DNA of 17,219 nt, taken from NCBI GenBank assembly GCA_903920405.1, contig CAIXMC010000151.1:1-17219 (forward strand), given 5' to 3'. The first letter of the stretch is position 1. The number at the start of each line of letters is the position of its first letter. The notes beneath the pieces were generated by a model. The model saw only the letters and a program-made list of their open reading frames with translations. It made no database searches and was not told where the DNA came from. Positions 3,963 to 11,818 of the stretch are shown piece after piece. The DNA is from an uncultured beta proteobacterium. GTDB lineage: Bacteria > Pseudomonadota > Gammaproteobacteria > Burkholderiales > Burkholderiaceae_C. Position numbers and translations under genes: made by a program.

Positions 3963-6895
3963 GTTCTGTCTATCTGCCCAAGGTGGGGCTGAGTAGTTAC
4001 GAGGTCTAACTTTGAAAAAGTTCCTTGATAAACCCATTCGTGGTTGAGTACTTCCTTCACGGGCTTCCAAGGGGGATCGTCTGAACCGTCGGGGCATCGC
4101 AGTTGCAGCAAAGGATTGGGAAGGTAGTGGCCGTTGGCAGTGCGTATCCACAATCGCCGGGCGGGTTGGTATTGACTTTGCGCCTCTGCTCGTGCCAGCA
4201 CGCTATTGATATAGCTGCGCTTGCGTCGTTTTTGTATCCACAGGTGCTCAGGCAGGCATTCCAGAGTGGCTTGCAACATTTCGGCAAAAAAACCCTGCTG
4301 GAATTTGTAGTAAGGCTGTGATCGGTCTGCGCAGCGCGTGTACAAGGTTTTGTAGCCCGCCAACATCAAACTCAGCAACCAATACTCACCTTGATGGTGG
4401 GTCAATCTCACCAATCGATCATCGGTTTGTACATCCAACACGGGCGGTGCAAGACGTTCGAACAGGGGTCCAACGGACTTTTTTGCAAATTCGAGATCAT
4501 CGATGGCACGGTTCAAACAGGCCAACCAAGGGGTTTGACCAAATTCATCGGTCAGTTGTGGGTTGGCACCACGTTCAAGCAAGGCATTCACCAAGGCCAG
4601 GTTGCCGGCGCGTGCGGCCATTTGTAGCGATGTGGCGCCGACTGGGCAGGCGTAATCAACACCGTACTGATCGCACTGGCGCAAGAGGTCTTTGAAATTG
4701 TGAGCGCTGTAAGGCTGCAAATGGCGTTGGCGCAGTGTTGTCACATGACGCAAGGCACGGACTTGGAAATAAGATATATCCATATCGTCATAGTTGAAGA
4801 TGGGAACACCAAAATGACCTTCGGGTGCCACAGTACGTGCAAGCTGAAATTGTGCTTCGGTGGCCAATTTTTCAATCCAGACGTGTTGCCCATGCCACAG
4901 TGCGTAATCCATCAAGGTTTGACGTGGTTTGTTGGAGGGCTGCGTTTTATCTAGTGCGCGTGGTATCAAATCGCGCAGCAAAGGTTCAGACCAGGGTGTC
5001 CAGGGTACTTCTTTGGCTTTCAAGAAAGTGTCATGAATGGCTTTGGCCTGCTCTACTTTGCCCTGCATGGCCAGTTTGCGTGCCTCTTGTGCCCATTCCT
5101 CTTTGCTTGATGTTTGTGCGGGCACGTTCGCAATGATGGTTGTAGCATCCGCCACTTTCAGGCCCAAAAGACCCAGTAACGGATGGTTGATGTCGGATTC
5201 GACCAGCACCAGACTTTGCACGGCACGCGTCATGGCAACGTACAGGGCATTGACATAAAACTTGTACAGTTCCAAAGACTTGTCGCCCTTGTCGCGTGCG
5301 CGGCTGTAAGCCAGAGACTCTACTTCCAAATCAGCCGCAGTCACCCCGTCGCAGACTTCGGCATAAGCACTGCGCTGACCCGAGACCAGGGCAAACAAGA
5401 TGACGTGAGGGTATTCCAGACCCTTGGCTTCATGCACTGAAAACACCAGTGGCGTGGCAAAATGTTCACGCGCTGCACGCTTGTCTTCATCGCGCAGCAC
5501 CACTACGGCATGTTGTACCGAGGCACGGGTTCGTGTATTGATATCCTTCAATGTGGCATCACGCGCCGCCAGCAATTGAACAGACCCCTCCTGGATCGAC
5601 GCACTTTGCACCAGAAAATTGCTTTCACGGTCAATTGATCCAAAACGTGCCTGCTTGATTTTGAGAAGGGTGTTGGCCAGTTCGGTCACCGTGCGGGTGT
5701 TGCGAAAGTTGGCTTGCAACACAGAGAGCGTTTGGCGCTGGGCGGCCTCACCGGCCAAGCCATGCCAAAACAGGGTGCGTACCGCAGCCCACGAGAAAAA
5801 GTTGGGGTGAACAATCTGGTTAGAGTCTCCGCACAGCAAAAACTGCCCTGGTTTTTTCAAGCAGGCCAGCACCAAAGCCAATTGCACATTGGTCAAATCC
5901 TGCACTTCGTCAATGACTACAAAGTCGTAGGTGGGTTTTGCCAGCGGCATCCATTCATGCGCGACCAGATTGAGGTCATACAAATGAGCCTCCGAGAGCC
6001 ATTGCCGGTAGCGTTCAAACAAGGCATGTGCTGCGGTTCTGGCCTGTTCATTGAGCAAGGACTGGCGTGATCCCAATGCCAAATAACTGGGCAAATCCAG
6101 AGGTCCCTGAGCGTTAGCACCAATCACACCGCGAAACTCTTCAAACAGGGCGTGGGCATCGATATCGCCGAGCGAACTGCGCAAGGACTGGCGATGGCGT
6201 TCAAACCAGCCCCCAAAAGCCGGAAAGGTCAGCTCACGGCCTTTGGGGACATGCAGGGTTTCAACAAATTCACGGTAGCTTAAAAAGCTGGCCTCTTGAG
6301 CAGGATTTTCAAAACCATGCGCTTCATACAAGGCGCGTGCCGACTGTGCCAGATAAGCCGAGTGAGTGACATACAAAACCTCGCCTTCAGCCTCACGCAG
6401 TCTGGCCAGGGTGACTGCCGTTTTGCCGGACCCTGCTGAACCGACTACCACCACGGGGGCGACAAGTCGGCGCACAGACTCCTGGGCATCATCAAACACA
6501 AGGGGTTTATCAAGCAATTCAAATTCATTGCGTGTGGCATGAAGCCAGCGCATGGGAACGACATCCTGCGTGGTCGCCACAGTGCTGTCCATGGTCAGCG
6601 TGGGTTCAGTTTCAATTTTGGATTCATCAATCACAGCCCCGCGTAAAAACCGCGACTGGTTGTAAGCATGGTTTTCAATGACCTCCAGTGCCAGACACAC
6701 AGTTTCAGTGCCGCAGCGTGCAAATTGCAGTAGCAAGCGGTTGCTGTAGTCCAATTTGGCACGCCAATAGTGACTGGGATTGAGTTTTTTGACATCTGCC
6801 GAGCGAAAGTCATCCGCTTCAATGAATGCACGCACTTTGGCAAAAGCGGACTTGACGCGTCGGGTATTGATATCTTTGTAGGTGAGAAATCGCAT
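3944..6895 (-). CDS. SF1 (UvrD/Rep-type) helicase with ParE-like N-terminus and ankyrin repeats; 3' end replaced by IS
   Basis: The predicted product has 983 residues. Residues 1-90 resemble a RelE/ParE-type fold (HYWRAKLDYSNRLLLQFAR, 41-60; SRFLRG, 81-86). An SF1 helicase core follows: Walker A GSAGSGKT (152-159), Walker B DEVQD (329-333), CGDSNQ (355-360), QANFRN (394-399), VHEAKGLEY (488-496) and YVAMTRA (552-558). Residues 753-790 form at least one ankyrin repeat (GATSLQMAARAGNLALVNAL). The role is likely ATP-driven DNA or RNA unwinding; the substrate is unknown and a defence or repair role is possible. Codons 966-983 (VTTQPHLGQ... to the stop) are the inverted IS66 end, so the native C-terminus is lost. 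It lies downstream of pepA-holC but is separated by 111 bases. No clear ribosome-binding site precedes the ATG. Confidence 0.9.
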   Translation of the reverse strand: MRFLTYKDINTRRVKSAFAKVRAFIEADDFRSADVKKLNPSHYWRAKLDYSNRLLLQFARCGTETVCLALEVIENHAYNQSRFLRGAVIDESKIETEPTLTMDSTVATTQDVVPMRWLHATRNEFELLDKPLVFDDAQESVRRLVAPVVVVGSAGSGKTAVTLARLREAEGEVLYVTHSAYLAQSARALYEAHGFENPAQEASFLSYREFVETLHVPKGRELTFPAFGGWFERHRQSLRSSLGDIDAHALFEEFRGVIGANAQGPLDLPSYLALGSRQSLLNEQARTAAHALFERYRQWLSEAHLYDLNLVAHEWMPLAKPTYDFVVIDEVQDLTNVQLALVLACLKKPGQFLLCGDSNQIVHPNFFSWAAVRTLFWHGLAGEAAQRQTLSVLQANFRNTRTVTELANTLLKIKQARFGSIDRESNFLVQSASIQEGSVQLLAARDATLKDINTRTRASVQHAVVVLRDEDKRAAREHFATPLVFSVHEAKGLEYPHVILFALVSGQRSAYAEVCDGVTAADLEVESLAYSRARDKGDKSLELYKFYVNALYVAMTRAVQSLVLVESDINHPLLGLLGLKVADATTIIANVPAQTSSKEEWAQEARKLAMQGKVEQAKAIHDTFLKAKEVPWTPWSEPLLRDLIPRALDKTQPSNKPRQTLMDYALWHGQHVWIEKLATEAQFQLARTVAPEGHFGVPIFNYDDMDISYFQVRALRHVTTLRQRHLQPYSAHNFKDLLRQCDQYGVDYACPVGATSLQMAARAGNLALVNALLERGANPQLTDEFGQTPWLACLNRAIDDLEFAKKSVGPLFERLAPPVLDVQTDDRLVRLTHHQGEYWLLSLMLAGYKTLYTRCADRSQPYYKFQQGFFAEMLQATLECLPEHLWIQKRRKRSYINSVLARAEAQSQYQPARRLWIRTANGHYLPNPLLQLRCPDGSDDPPWKPVKEVLNHEWVYQGTFSKLDLVTTQPHLGQIDRTQTKFG
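3963..4000. mobile_element. Right terminal end of the IS66-family remnant
   Basis: Read inward from the outside, the end is GTAACTACTCAGCCCCACCT. The GTAA start is the known IS66-family terminus, and it lies 38 bases after the transposase stop. It is placed inside the helicase reading frame. The other end and its target duplication are gone. Confidence 0.7.
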
Positions 6896-6974
6896 GGCAG
6901 TAGGATGGATCAGGTCAGAAAGTTGTCAGAAAATTATATGAAAAATAGTACTCCATCCCTTATGCAGTAAGCGT

Positions 6975-6997
6975 TGATAGCTACTAAAATTATAGCG
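6975..6997. terminator. Degenerate GATAGC/TATAGC hairpin in the gap before the helicase
   Basis: GATAGCTACTAAAATTATAGC resembles the hairpin part of the 140-bp repeat arms (GATAGCTATC...GATAG). It lies between the end of the pepA-holC operon and the helicase. It may be a remnant of the same intergenic repeat family and act as a weak terminator. Confidence 0.35.
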
Positions 6998-7006
6998 TCA
7001 AACGCA

Positions 7007-7339
7007 TCATGCCGAACTGGATGTGTCGGCACTGGACACATCCAGTGACAAATGATGGTGCGAGTTTGTGGGGGCTGGCTCACTGAGCGCACCCAGCACC
7101 GCCTGACGCAGGGCAAGGGTTAATTCTTCTTGCAATTCGGCGCGAAGGAGGGCAACATGACGGGTCATGAAGTTTTGTATGACGCGATCTGTGGCCTGTT
7201 CAATGCACTGCGCCAGAACAGGATCCAAGTGTTGTAGAAAGAATTCTGACAAGGTCTGAACAGTTTTTGGCAGCAGTTGCGCCGGATCGACTACCTCGGT
7301 CAGGGTGGGAATACAACCTTGTGGTGCAGGCGCAGTCAT
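7007..7339 (-). CDS. Conserved-looking small protein downstream of holC
   Basis: This 110-residue protein is mostly helical and acidic. The middle contains VQTLSEFFLQHLDPVLAQCIEQATDRVIQNF (28-58) and a second amphipathic helix, RAELQEELTLALRQAVLGAL. The tail is low-complexity, rich in Ser and Asp. No catalytic motif, signal peptide or membrane segment is seen, and I do not recognise the family. The ATG overlaps the holC stop (ATGA), so it is translationally coupled to the polymerase III chi subunit. In related genomes valS usually follows this block; here it is absent and a helicase follows instead. Confidence 0.75.
   Translation of the reverse strand: MTAPAPQGCIPTLTEVVDPAQLLPKTVQTLSEFFLQHLDPVLAQCIEQATDRVIQNFMTRHVALLRAELQEELTLALRQAVLGALSEPAPTNSHHHLSLDVSSADTSSSA
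7017..7045. terminator. Strong hairpin at the 3' end of the pepA-holC operon
   Basis: CTGGATGTGTC (7017-7027) and GACACATCCAG (7035-7045) form a perfect 11-bp stem with a 7-base loop. It lies inside the last codons of the 110-residue protein. No T tract follows directly on the minus strand, so it may stabilise the mRNA or attenuate transcription rather than act as a classical terminator. Confidence 0.5.
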
Positions 7340-7770
7340 GGCGTGGTCTGTGTGTTGTGGGCTGTGGGCACGAACCCAAGGGCAGCATAGCGCTTCCAGC
7401 GAAGTCGAGCCAGGTGTTTGTCATGGTCATCCATCCCCACAATTTCAATGACACGCTCAAACTGATCAAACCCTTCTGGAACATCGTCACCCAAATTCAC
7501 AACATTCTGTTGGAAAGGTAGGGATGCCAATGTTGAACTGAGCACAATTTTGGTTTTGGACAAGACCCTTGGAGGGGCGTTTGACATGCAGTGTGGCACA
7601 AAATCGGTCTCGAAGAAGCGCCAGAGATAAAGGTCGAATTGAGACAACATTTCGACAGAACCTGTGACCCCAATGGTGTTACCCTGCCGAATGACCTTGC
7701 GCAAAAGCCGACAGGTGTAGGTCAGTCGATCTTGCACATTGGAATAAAAAACAATGTCAGGCACGGCCAT
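7336..7770 (-). CDS. holC: DNA polymerase III subunit chi
   Basis: This protein of about 144 residues matches HolC, which binds psi (HolD) and single-stranded-DNA-binding protein in the clamp-loader complex. Recognisable segments are VPDIVFYSNVQDRLTYTCRLLRK at the N-terminus, LYLWRFFETDFVPHC, NLGDDVPEGFDQFERVIEIVG and HDKHLARLRWKRYAALGF near the C-terminus. These last two are typical of the family. The ATG at 7768-7770 is preferred; a TTG one codon upstream is possible. The ATG overlaps the pepA stop as TGATG, so the pair is coupled, as in many proteobacteria. Confidence 0.93.
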   Translation of the reverse strand: MAVPDIVFYSNVQDRLTYTCRLLRKVIRQGNTIGVTGSVEMLSQFDLYLWRFFETDFVPHCMSNAPPRVLSKTKIVLSSTLASLPFQQNVVNLGDDVPEGFDQFERVIEIVGMDDHDKHLARLRWKRYAALGFVPTAHNTQTTP

Positions 7771-9212
7771 CAAGCCTTTGTGTCCTGCGAGAGCAAATAG
7801 TCCAGCAGCAGGCCAACAGGACGACCCGTGGCGCCTTTGGAATCGCCACTTTTCCAGGCCGTACCTGCAATATCAAGATGCGCCCAGGAAAATTTGTCGG
7901 CAAAGCGCTGCAAAAATTTGGCCGCAGTAATGACACCGCCTGGGCGTCCCGCCACATTGGCCAGATCAGCAAAGTTTGATTTCAAGCCTTCAGCGTAGTC
8001 TTCATCCAGTGGCATCGGCCAGCACAGGTCTTGCGATGATTCACCGGCTGCCTGCAATGCTGCAGACAGCTCGGTGTTGTTGGAAAACAAGCCACTGCGC
8101 ACCTTGCCCAAAGCAATCACGCAGGCCCCGGTGAGTGTGGCAATGTCTATCACAGCACGCGGTTTGAAGCGCTGGGCATACACGAGGGCATCGCACAACA
8201 CCAGTCGTCCTTCGGCATCGGTATTGAGAATTTCAATGGTTAAACCATTCATACTGGTCACCACATCGCCGGGTTTGATGGCGTGGCCGCTGGGCAAATT
8301 TTCGCAAGCCGGAATCAAACCAACTACGGAGATGTCAGGCTGCAACAGGGCCAGTGCATGAAAAACGCCCAAAACGCTGGCTGCACCGGACATGTCAAAC
8401 TTCATCTCGTCCATGTCTGGCGAGGGTTTGATGCAGATGCCCCCGCTGTCAAAGGTAATGCCCTTGCCCACCAACACCACCGGTGGACGACCTTTACCAT
8501 GCACGTTGTAACGCAACACGATGAACTGCAAAGGCTGTGCAGAACCCTGCGCCACAGCCAAAAATGCACCCATGTTGAGCTTGGCGACCGCTTTGGCATC
8601 CAGTACTTGGCACTTGATGTTTGGAAATTTTTCCAGCGATTGCGCTGCCTGTGCCAAAAGCGTTGGAGTGGCATGGTTGGCAGGCCGATTCGCCCATTCT
8701 TTGGCAAATTCAATGCCATGCACGGCCGCCACTGCAATATCAAATGCCTTATTGAGCGCTGTGGTGTCAGGCATGGCCACCTTGACGTTTTCAAGGGAAC
8801 GCCCTTCGGTTTTTTCACCTTTTGTGGTGGTGTAGCGGTAGCTGGCCTCTGCCAGTGTGATGAGTGCCACCCGAAGCGCCTGTGAACTGGGGGTTTTCTC
8901 AAAATATAAAATAATATTGTGAGGTTTAGCCGTTGCTATCAAAGTCACGGCTTTATGTACAGCCTCTCGCACATCATGGGCATTTCCGCTGGCAGCCTGA
9001 ACCAGCACCAGGCGTTTGCATGACAACCCGTTGGGGCGGTACATATCCAGCAAACTACCGGCCTTGCTTTCCAAATCACCACCTGCTTGCTCTACCAAAG
9101 TAGAAAGCACACCTGGGGCGGGTTTAACGTCGGATGTCAGTAGCAGCAGCAAGACATCACAGGGTTGGTGGGCTGCACCATCGGCATCCATAGCAGTCAA
9201 TTCAAAGTTCAT
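7770..9212 (-). CDS. pepA: Leucyl aminopeptidase (M17 family, PepA)
   Basis: This 480-residue cytosolic metallopeptidase removes N-terminal residues from peptides. All expected active-site residues are visible: K250 and D255 in VGKGITFDSGG, K262, D273 (KFDMSGAA), and D332, E334 and R336 in NTDAEGRL. Together they bind two metal ions and the carbonate cofactor site. The N-terminal half (1-165) is the Macro-like domain. In E. coli, PepA also binds DNA and assists Xer recombination; whether this one does is unknown. It is the first gene of the operon with holC and is divergent from lptF, with only 41 bases between the start codons. Confidence 0.97.
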   Translation of the reverse strand: MNFELTAMDADGAAHQPCDVLLLLLTSDVKPAPGVLSTLVEQAGGDLESKAGSLLDMYRPNGLSCKRLVLVQAASGNAHDVREAVHKAVTLIATAKPHNIILYFEKTPSSQALRVALITLAEASYRYTTTKGEKTEGRSLENVKVAMPDTTALNKAFDIAVAAVHGIEFAKEWANRPANHATPTLLAQAAQSLEKFPNIKCQVLDAKAVAKLNMGAFLAVAQGSAQPLQFIVLRYNVHGKGRPPVVLVGKGITFDSGGICIKPSPDMDEMKFDMSGAASVLGVFHALALLQPDISVVGLIPACENLPSGHAIKPGDVVTSMNGLTIEILNTDAEGRLVLCDALVYAQRFKPRAVIDIATLTGACVIALGKVRSGLFSNNTELSAALQAAGESSQDLCWPMPLDEDYAEGLKSNFADLANVAGRPGGVITAAKFLQRFADKFSWAHLDIAGTAWKSGDSKGATGRPVGLLLDYLLSQDTKA

Positions 9213-9253
9213 AATGCAATTTTTACCTTGTTATTTTCAATTTTTCCCTGCCG
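9213..9253. promoter_or_regulatory. Short divergent spacer between pepA and lptF
   Basis: These 41 AT-rich bases separate the two start codons. Any promoters must overlap the spacer and the start of each gene, so the two operons probably share or block each other's control sites. Neither start has a strong ribosome-binding site. Confidence 0.35.
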
Positions 9254-10336
9254 ATGTTATTCCATTCTTCCATTCAACAAGAGTTATCGCGCAGTTTTGG
9301 TGCTGTTGTGATTGTGCTGATCACGGTGGTCATGACCATGACCTTGATTCGGACTTTGGGACTGGCTTCAGGTGGCAGTCTTGACCCTGCAGACGTGATG
9401 CTGGTGATGGGCTACACCGTTTTGGCCTACATGCCCACTTTACTGACGATGAGCTTGTTCATCGCCATCATTGCCAGTGTGTCGCGTATGTACAAAGACA
9501 GTGAAATGGTCATCTGGCTGTGCAGCGGGCGAGGTCTTTTGTCCATGTTGCCTGCGCTTTTTCGCTTTGCCTGGCCGGTGCTGGCTGTGGTGGCGGGCTT
9601 GTCACTGTTGGTCTTGCCTTGGACCAACTTTCGCATTGAAAACATGAAAGACCAGTTTGAAAGACGCGGTGATCTGGATCGCGTTGCGCCGGGGCAATTT
9701 CAAGAATCTGCCAATGGTTCGAGGGTCTTTTTTGTTGAAAAAAATGCTACGGGGCAGTCATCAGGCTCCAATGTTTTTATTGTCAGTACAGAGCGCGGCA
9801 AACAAACCATCACATCGGCACGTCAGGGGCGTGTGGTTCATTTCCCCCATGGCCGATTTTTGATGCTCAGCCACGGCCAAAGCCTGGAAAGAACCTTGGG
9901 TACGAATGAAATCAAAATGAGTGCCTTTGAAGAATACGGCTTAAAAGTGGGGACTGCAGCCTCCACAGCAGACCATCTTGTACCGGCAAATTCCCTTTCT
10001 ACCTTAGCCTTATTCAAGCATCTCACACCCATCAACAAGGCCGAGCTGTCGTGGCGTTTTGGCTTAATCATGGCATCGGTGAACTTTGTGCTGATGGGTC
10101 TGGCGGTATCTGGTGTCAGCCCTCGCCGAGGCCAAGGTTTGAATATGGTCTTTGCCTTGTTTACCTTTGTCGTTTATTACAACCTGCTTAGCTTGGGAAA
10201 CAACTGGATTACCACAGAAAAAATCACCTGGTGGCAATGGATTTTCGGCCTGCACTTGAGTGTTTTTCTGGGTGTGCTGATCTGGCTTGCCAAACTTCAT
10301 AACAACTGGCATTGGCAAGATGTACGCTTAGGATAG
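9254..10336 (+). CDS. lptF: LPS export ABC transporter permease LptF
   Basis: This 360-residue inner-membrane protein is one of two permeases of the LptB2FGC complex, which extracts lipopolysaccharide from the inner membrane for transport to the outer membrane. It has three N-terminal membrane segments (about 15-37, 52-75, 105-125), a periplasmic beta-jellyroll region (about 126-270) and three C-terminal segments (about 272-350). FRIENMKDQFERRGDLDRVAPGQF (131-154) and VSGVSPRRGQGLN (286-298) are typical of the family. It is followed after 8 bases by lptG, so the two are an operon. The gene looks intact. Confidence 0.95.
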   Translation: MLFHSSIQQELSRSFGAVVIVLITVVMTMTLIRTLGLASGGSLDPADVMLVMGYTVLAYMPTLLTMSLFIAIIASVSRMYKDSEMVIWLCSGRGLLSMLPALFRFAWPVLAVVAGLSLLVLPWTNFRIENMKDQFERRGDLDRVAPGQFQESANGSRVFFVEKNATGQSSGSNVFIVSTERGKQTITSARQGRVVHFPHGRFLMLSHGQSLERTLGTNEIKMSAFEEYGLKVGTAASTADHLVPANSLSTLALFKHLTPINKAELSWRFGLIMASVNFVLMGLAVSGVSPRRGQGLNMVFALFTFVVYYNLLSLGNNWITTEKITWWQWIFGLHLSVFLGVLIWLAKLHNNWHWQDVRLG

Positions 10337-10344
10337 GGTCAGCA

Positions 10345-11451
10345 ATGAAAACCATACGCAAACTGATTTACACCGAGGTCATCAGCGCCGTGGCGTTTGT
10401 GACGTTGGGTTTTTTGGCACTTTTTTTCTTTTTTGATCTGGTGGAAGAAATTCAGTCCGTCAGCACATTTTCTACTGCCGGTTACACCCTGATGCATGGC
10501 TTGAGTTATGTGGCCTTGACCATTCCCAATCACCTGTATGAACTGATGCCCATTACCGTGTTGATAGGCACTATTTTTGTCATGGCGCGGCTGGCCCAAA
10601 GTTCTGAATACACCATTTTGCGCACCAGTGGCCTAGGGCCTGGGCGGGCGCTTAAAACCTTGCTGCTGCTGGGTTTTGGTTTTGTTGTGCTGACGTTTGT
10701 GCTGGGAGACTACCTCTCGCCCTTGGCCGATCGCACAGGAAGCCTGCTCAAAGCCCATTACACCGGGCGCATCACCGTGGGGCAAACAGGGGCATGGCTC
10801 AAAGAGAAGCAAACCATCAGTCACTTCATGGTCAATGTGGGCGAAATGGCATCAGATGGCAGTTTGCGTGACATTCAGATTTTTGAATTTGAGAATCAAG
10901 GCGGCCTGATCTCCACCCTGTATGCCAAGTCTGCCCGCATGAATGAAGACAACGCATGGCTGTTGGAACAGGTAGAGCGTACCCAATTCCCGCCCACTCA
11001 GACCCAAGCCGGGCAAATTGTCCAACTTCGGTTGGATACGCTGCGGTGGCCCAATCGCCTAAGTGCTGAAATGGTATCAACCGCTTTACTCAAGCCCGAA
11101 CGTATGCGAACGATTGATTTGTTTGAATACATTGACCATTTGAAAAACAATGGTCAATCAGCGCAGCGCTATGAAATTGCATTCTGGAAAAAAGTGTTTT
11201 ACCCTTTAAGCTGTCTGGTGATGGTGGTGTTGGCTTTGCCATTTGCTTATCTGCACTTTCGATCGGGCAGCATCACCACTTATGTTTTTACGGGCATCAT
11301 GGCAGGCATCAGTTTTTTCTTACTGAACAATGTGATGGGCTATGTGGGAAACCTGCAAAATTGGGCACCCTGGCTAACGGCTGCATTACCGGGACTGCTT
11401 TATTCGCTCTTGTCTTTGACAGCTTTTGGCTGGTTGGTCTGGCGCAGATAA
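10345..11451 (+). CDS. lptG: LPS export ABC transporter permease LptG
   Basis: This 368-residue partner of LptF has the same plan: three N-terminal membrane segments (about 15-37, 60-80, 103-125), a periplasmic jellyroll (about 130-270) and three C-terminal segments (about 280-360). Family segments include FFFDLVEEIQSV, YELMPITVLIGTIF (about 67-80) and SSEYTILRTSG. The ATG at 10345, 8 bases after the lptF stop, gives the usual MKTIRKLIYTEV start; an upstream in-frame start at 10312 would overlap lptF and is less likely. In many relatives cysB follows lptG, but here repeats and ppx follow, which points to rearrangement. Confidence 0.94.
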   Translation: MKTIRKLIYTEVISAVAFVTLGFLALFFFFDLVEEIQSVSTFSTAGYTLMHGLSYVALTIPNHLYELMPITVLIGTIFVMARLAQSSEYTILRTSGLGPGRALKTLLLLGFGFVVLTFVLGDYLSPLADRTGSLLKAHYTGRITVGQTGAWLKEKQTISHFMVNVGEMASDGSLRDIQIFEFENQGGLISTLYAKSARMNEDNAWLLEQVERTQFPPTQTQAGQIVQLRLDTLRWPNRLSAEMVSTALLKPERMRTIDLFEYIDHLKNNGQSAQRYEIAFWKKVFYPLSCLVMVVLALPFAYLHFRSGSITTYVFTGIMAGISFFLLNNVMGYVGNLQNWAPWLTAALPGLLYSLLSLTAFGWLVWRR

Positions 11452-11489
11452 AACATCTGCATTCTGACAACGGCCTACAAGGTGGGTGC

Positions 11490-11494
11490 GATTC
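11490..11494. repeat. Left 5-bp target duplication GATTC
   Basis: GATTC directly precedes the CCCGAACGCAG terminus and recurs directly after the opposite terminus at 11582-11586. Uninterrupted GTGCGATTCAAA copies elsewhere in the window show the empty site. Confidence 0.75.
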
Positions 11495-11581
11495 CCCGAA
11501 CGCAGATGAATTTGATTCAAAAAGCCATCATCTGTAGAGCTGGTTTTGAGGATATTCAACTCAAATCCGCCTGCGTTCGGG
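11495..11581. mobile_element. 87-bp MITE-like element with 11-bp terminal inverted repeats
   Basis: It starts CCCGAACGCAG and ends CTGCGTTCGGG, a perfect 11-bp inverted pair, and is flanked by the duplication GATTC. Internally the arms continue to pair imperfectly (GAATTTGATTCAAAAAGCC against a diverged complement at 11551-11570), so the whole unit can fold into a long hairpin. It has no coding capacity. Located 44 bases after lptG, it could also serve as that operon's terminator. Confidence 0.7.
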
Positions 11582-11586
11582 GATTC
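11582..11586. repeat. Right 5-bp target duplication GATTC
   Basis: This is the second copy of GATTC, after the terminal TTCGGG. It is followed by AAAATGATGTGGAG, which continues the motif begun at 11484. Confidence 0.75.
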
Positions 11587-11655
11587 AAAATGATGTGGAG
11601 CAGCCAACTTGGCCGCATACAAGGAGACGAGTTTAGCGAATGCGAATATTGTTGT

Positions 11656-11795
11656 CTATTTTTACTATCAAAAAAATAGCTACCAACGCAAGCAGGACGG
11701 GCGCTAGAGGCCGATTTGTTACACAAAAAAACTCACGCAAGTTCGTGCAGCTTGACAGGGAAATATTGCCGCCTCCACATCACTTTGAATCGCAC
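11656..11795 (-). repeat. Right arm of the 140-bp inverted repeat
   Basis: The reverse complement of this segment matches 3487-3625 over its whole length at roughly nine in ten bases. It ends 23 bases before the ppx stop codon. Its hairpin (ACTATCAAAAAAATAGCTA) and T/A runs could terminate both lptG and ppx transcripts. The two arms enclose about 8 kb, including the helicase, pepA, holC, lptF and lptG. Confidence 0.85.
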
Positions 11796-11818
11796 CCCTA
11801 CAAGATGGCCACCGTTCA

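Larger units (their letters stand above)
11452..11818. other. Repeat-filled gap between lptG and ppx
   Basis: No gene is seen in these 367 bases. The gap holds, in order, an interrupted copy of the GGGTGCGATTC motif, an 87-bp MITE-like element, about 55 bases of unassigned sequence, and the right arm of the 140-bp inverted repeat. Since lptG and ppx are convergent, this is also where their transcription must end. Confidence 0.6.

Noticed and set aside
3732..4151. Leftward 139-codon frame over the IS66 remnant and helicase end
   Set aside because: It lies antisense to the transposase remnant and out of frame with the helicase, which has clear motifs.
8283..8885. Rightward 200-codon frame inside pepA
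   Set aside because: It is the antisense shadow of pepA, whose active-site residues are all present on the other strand.
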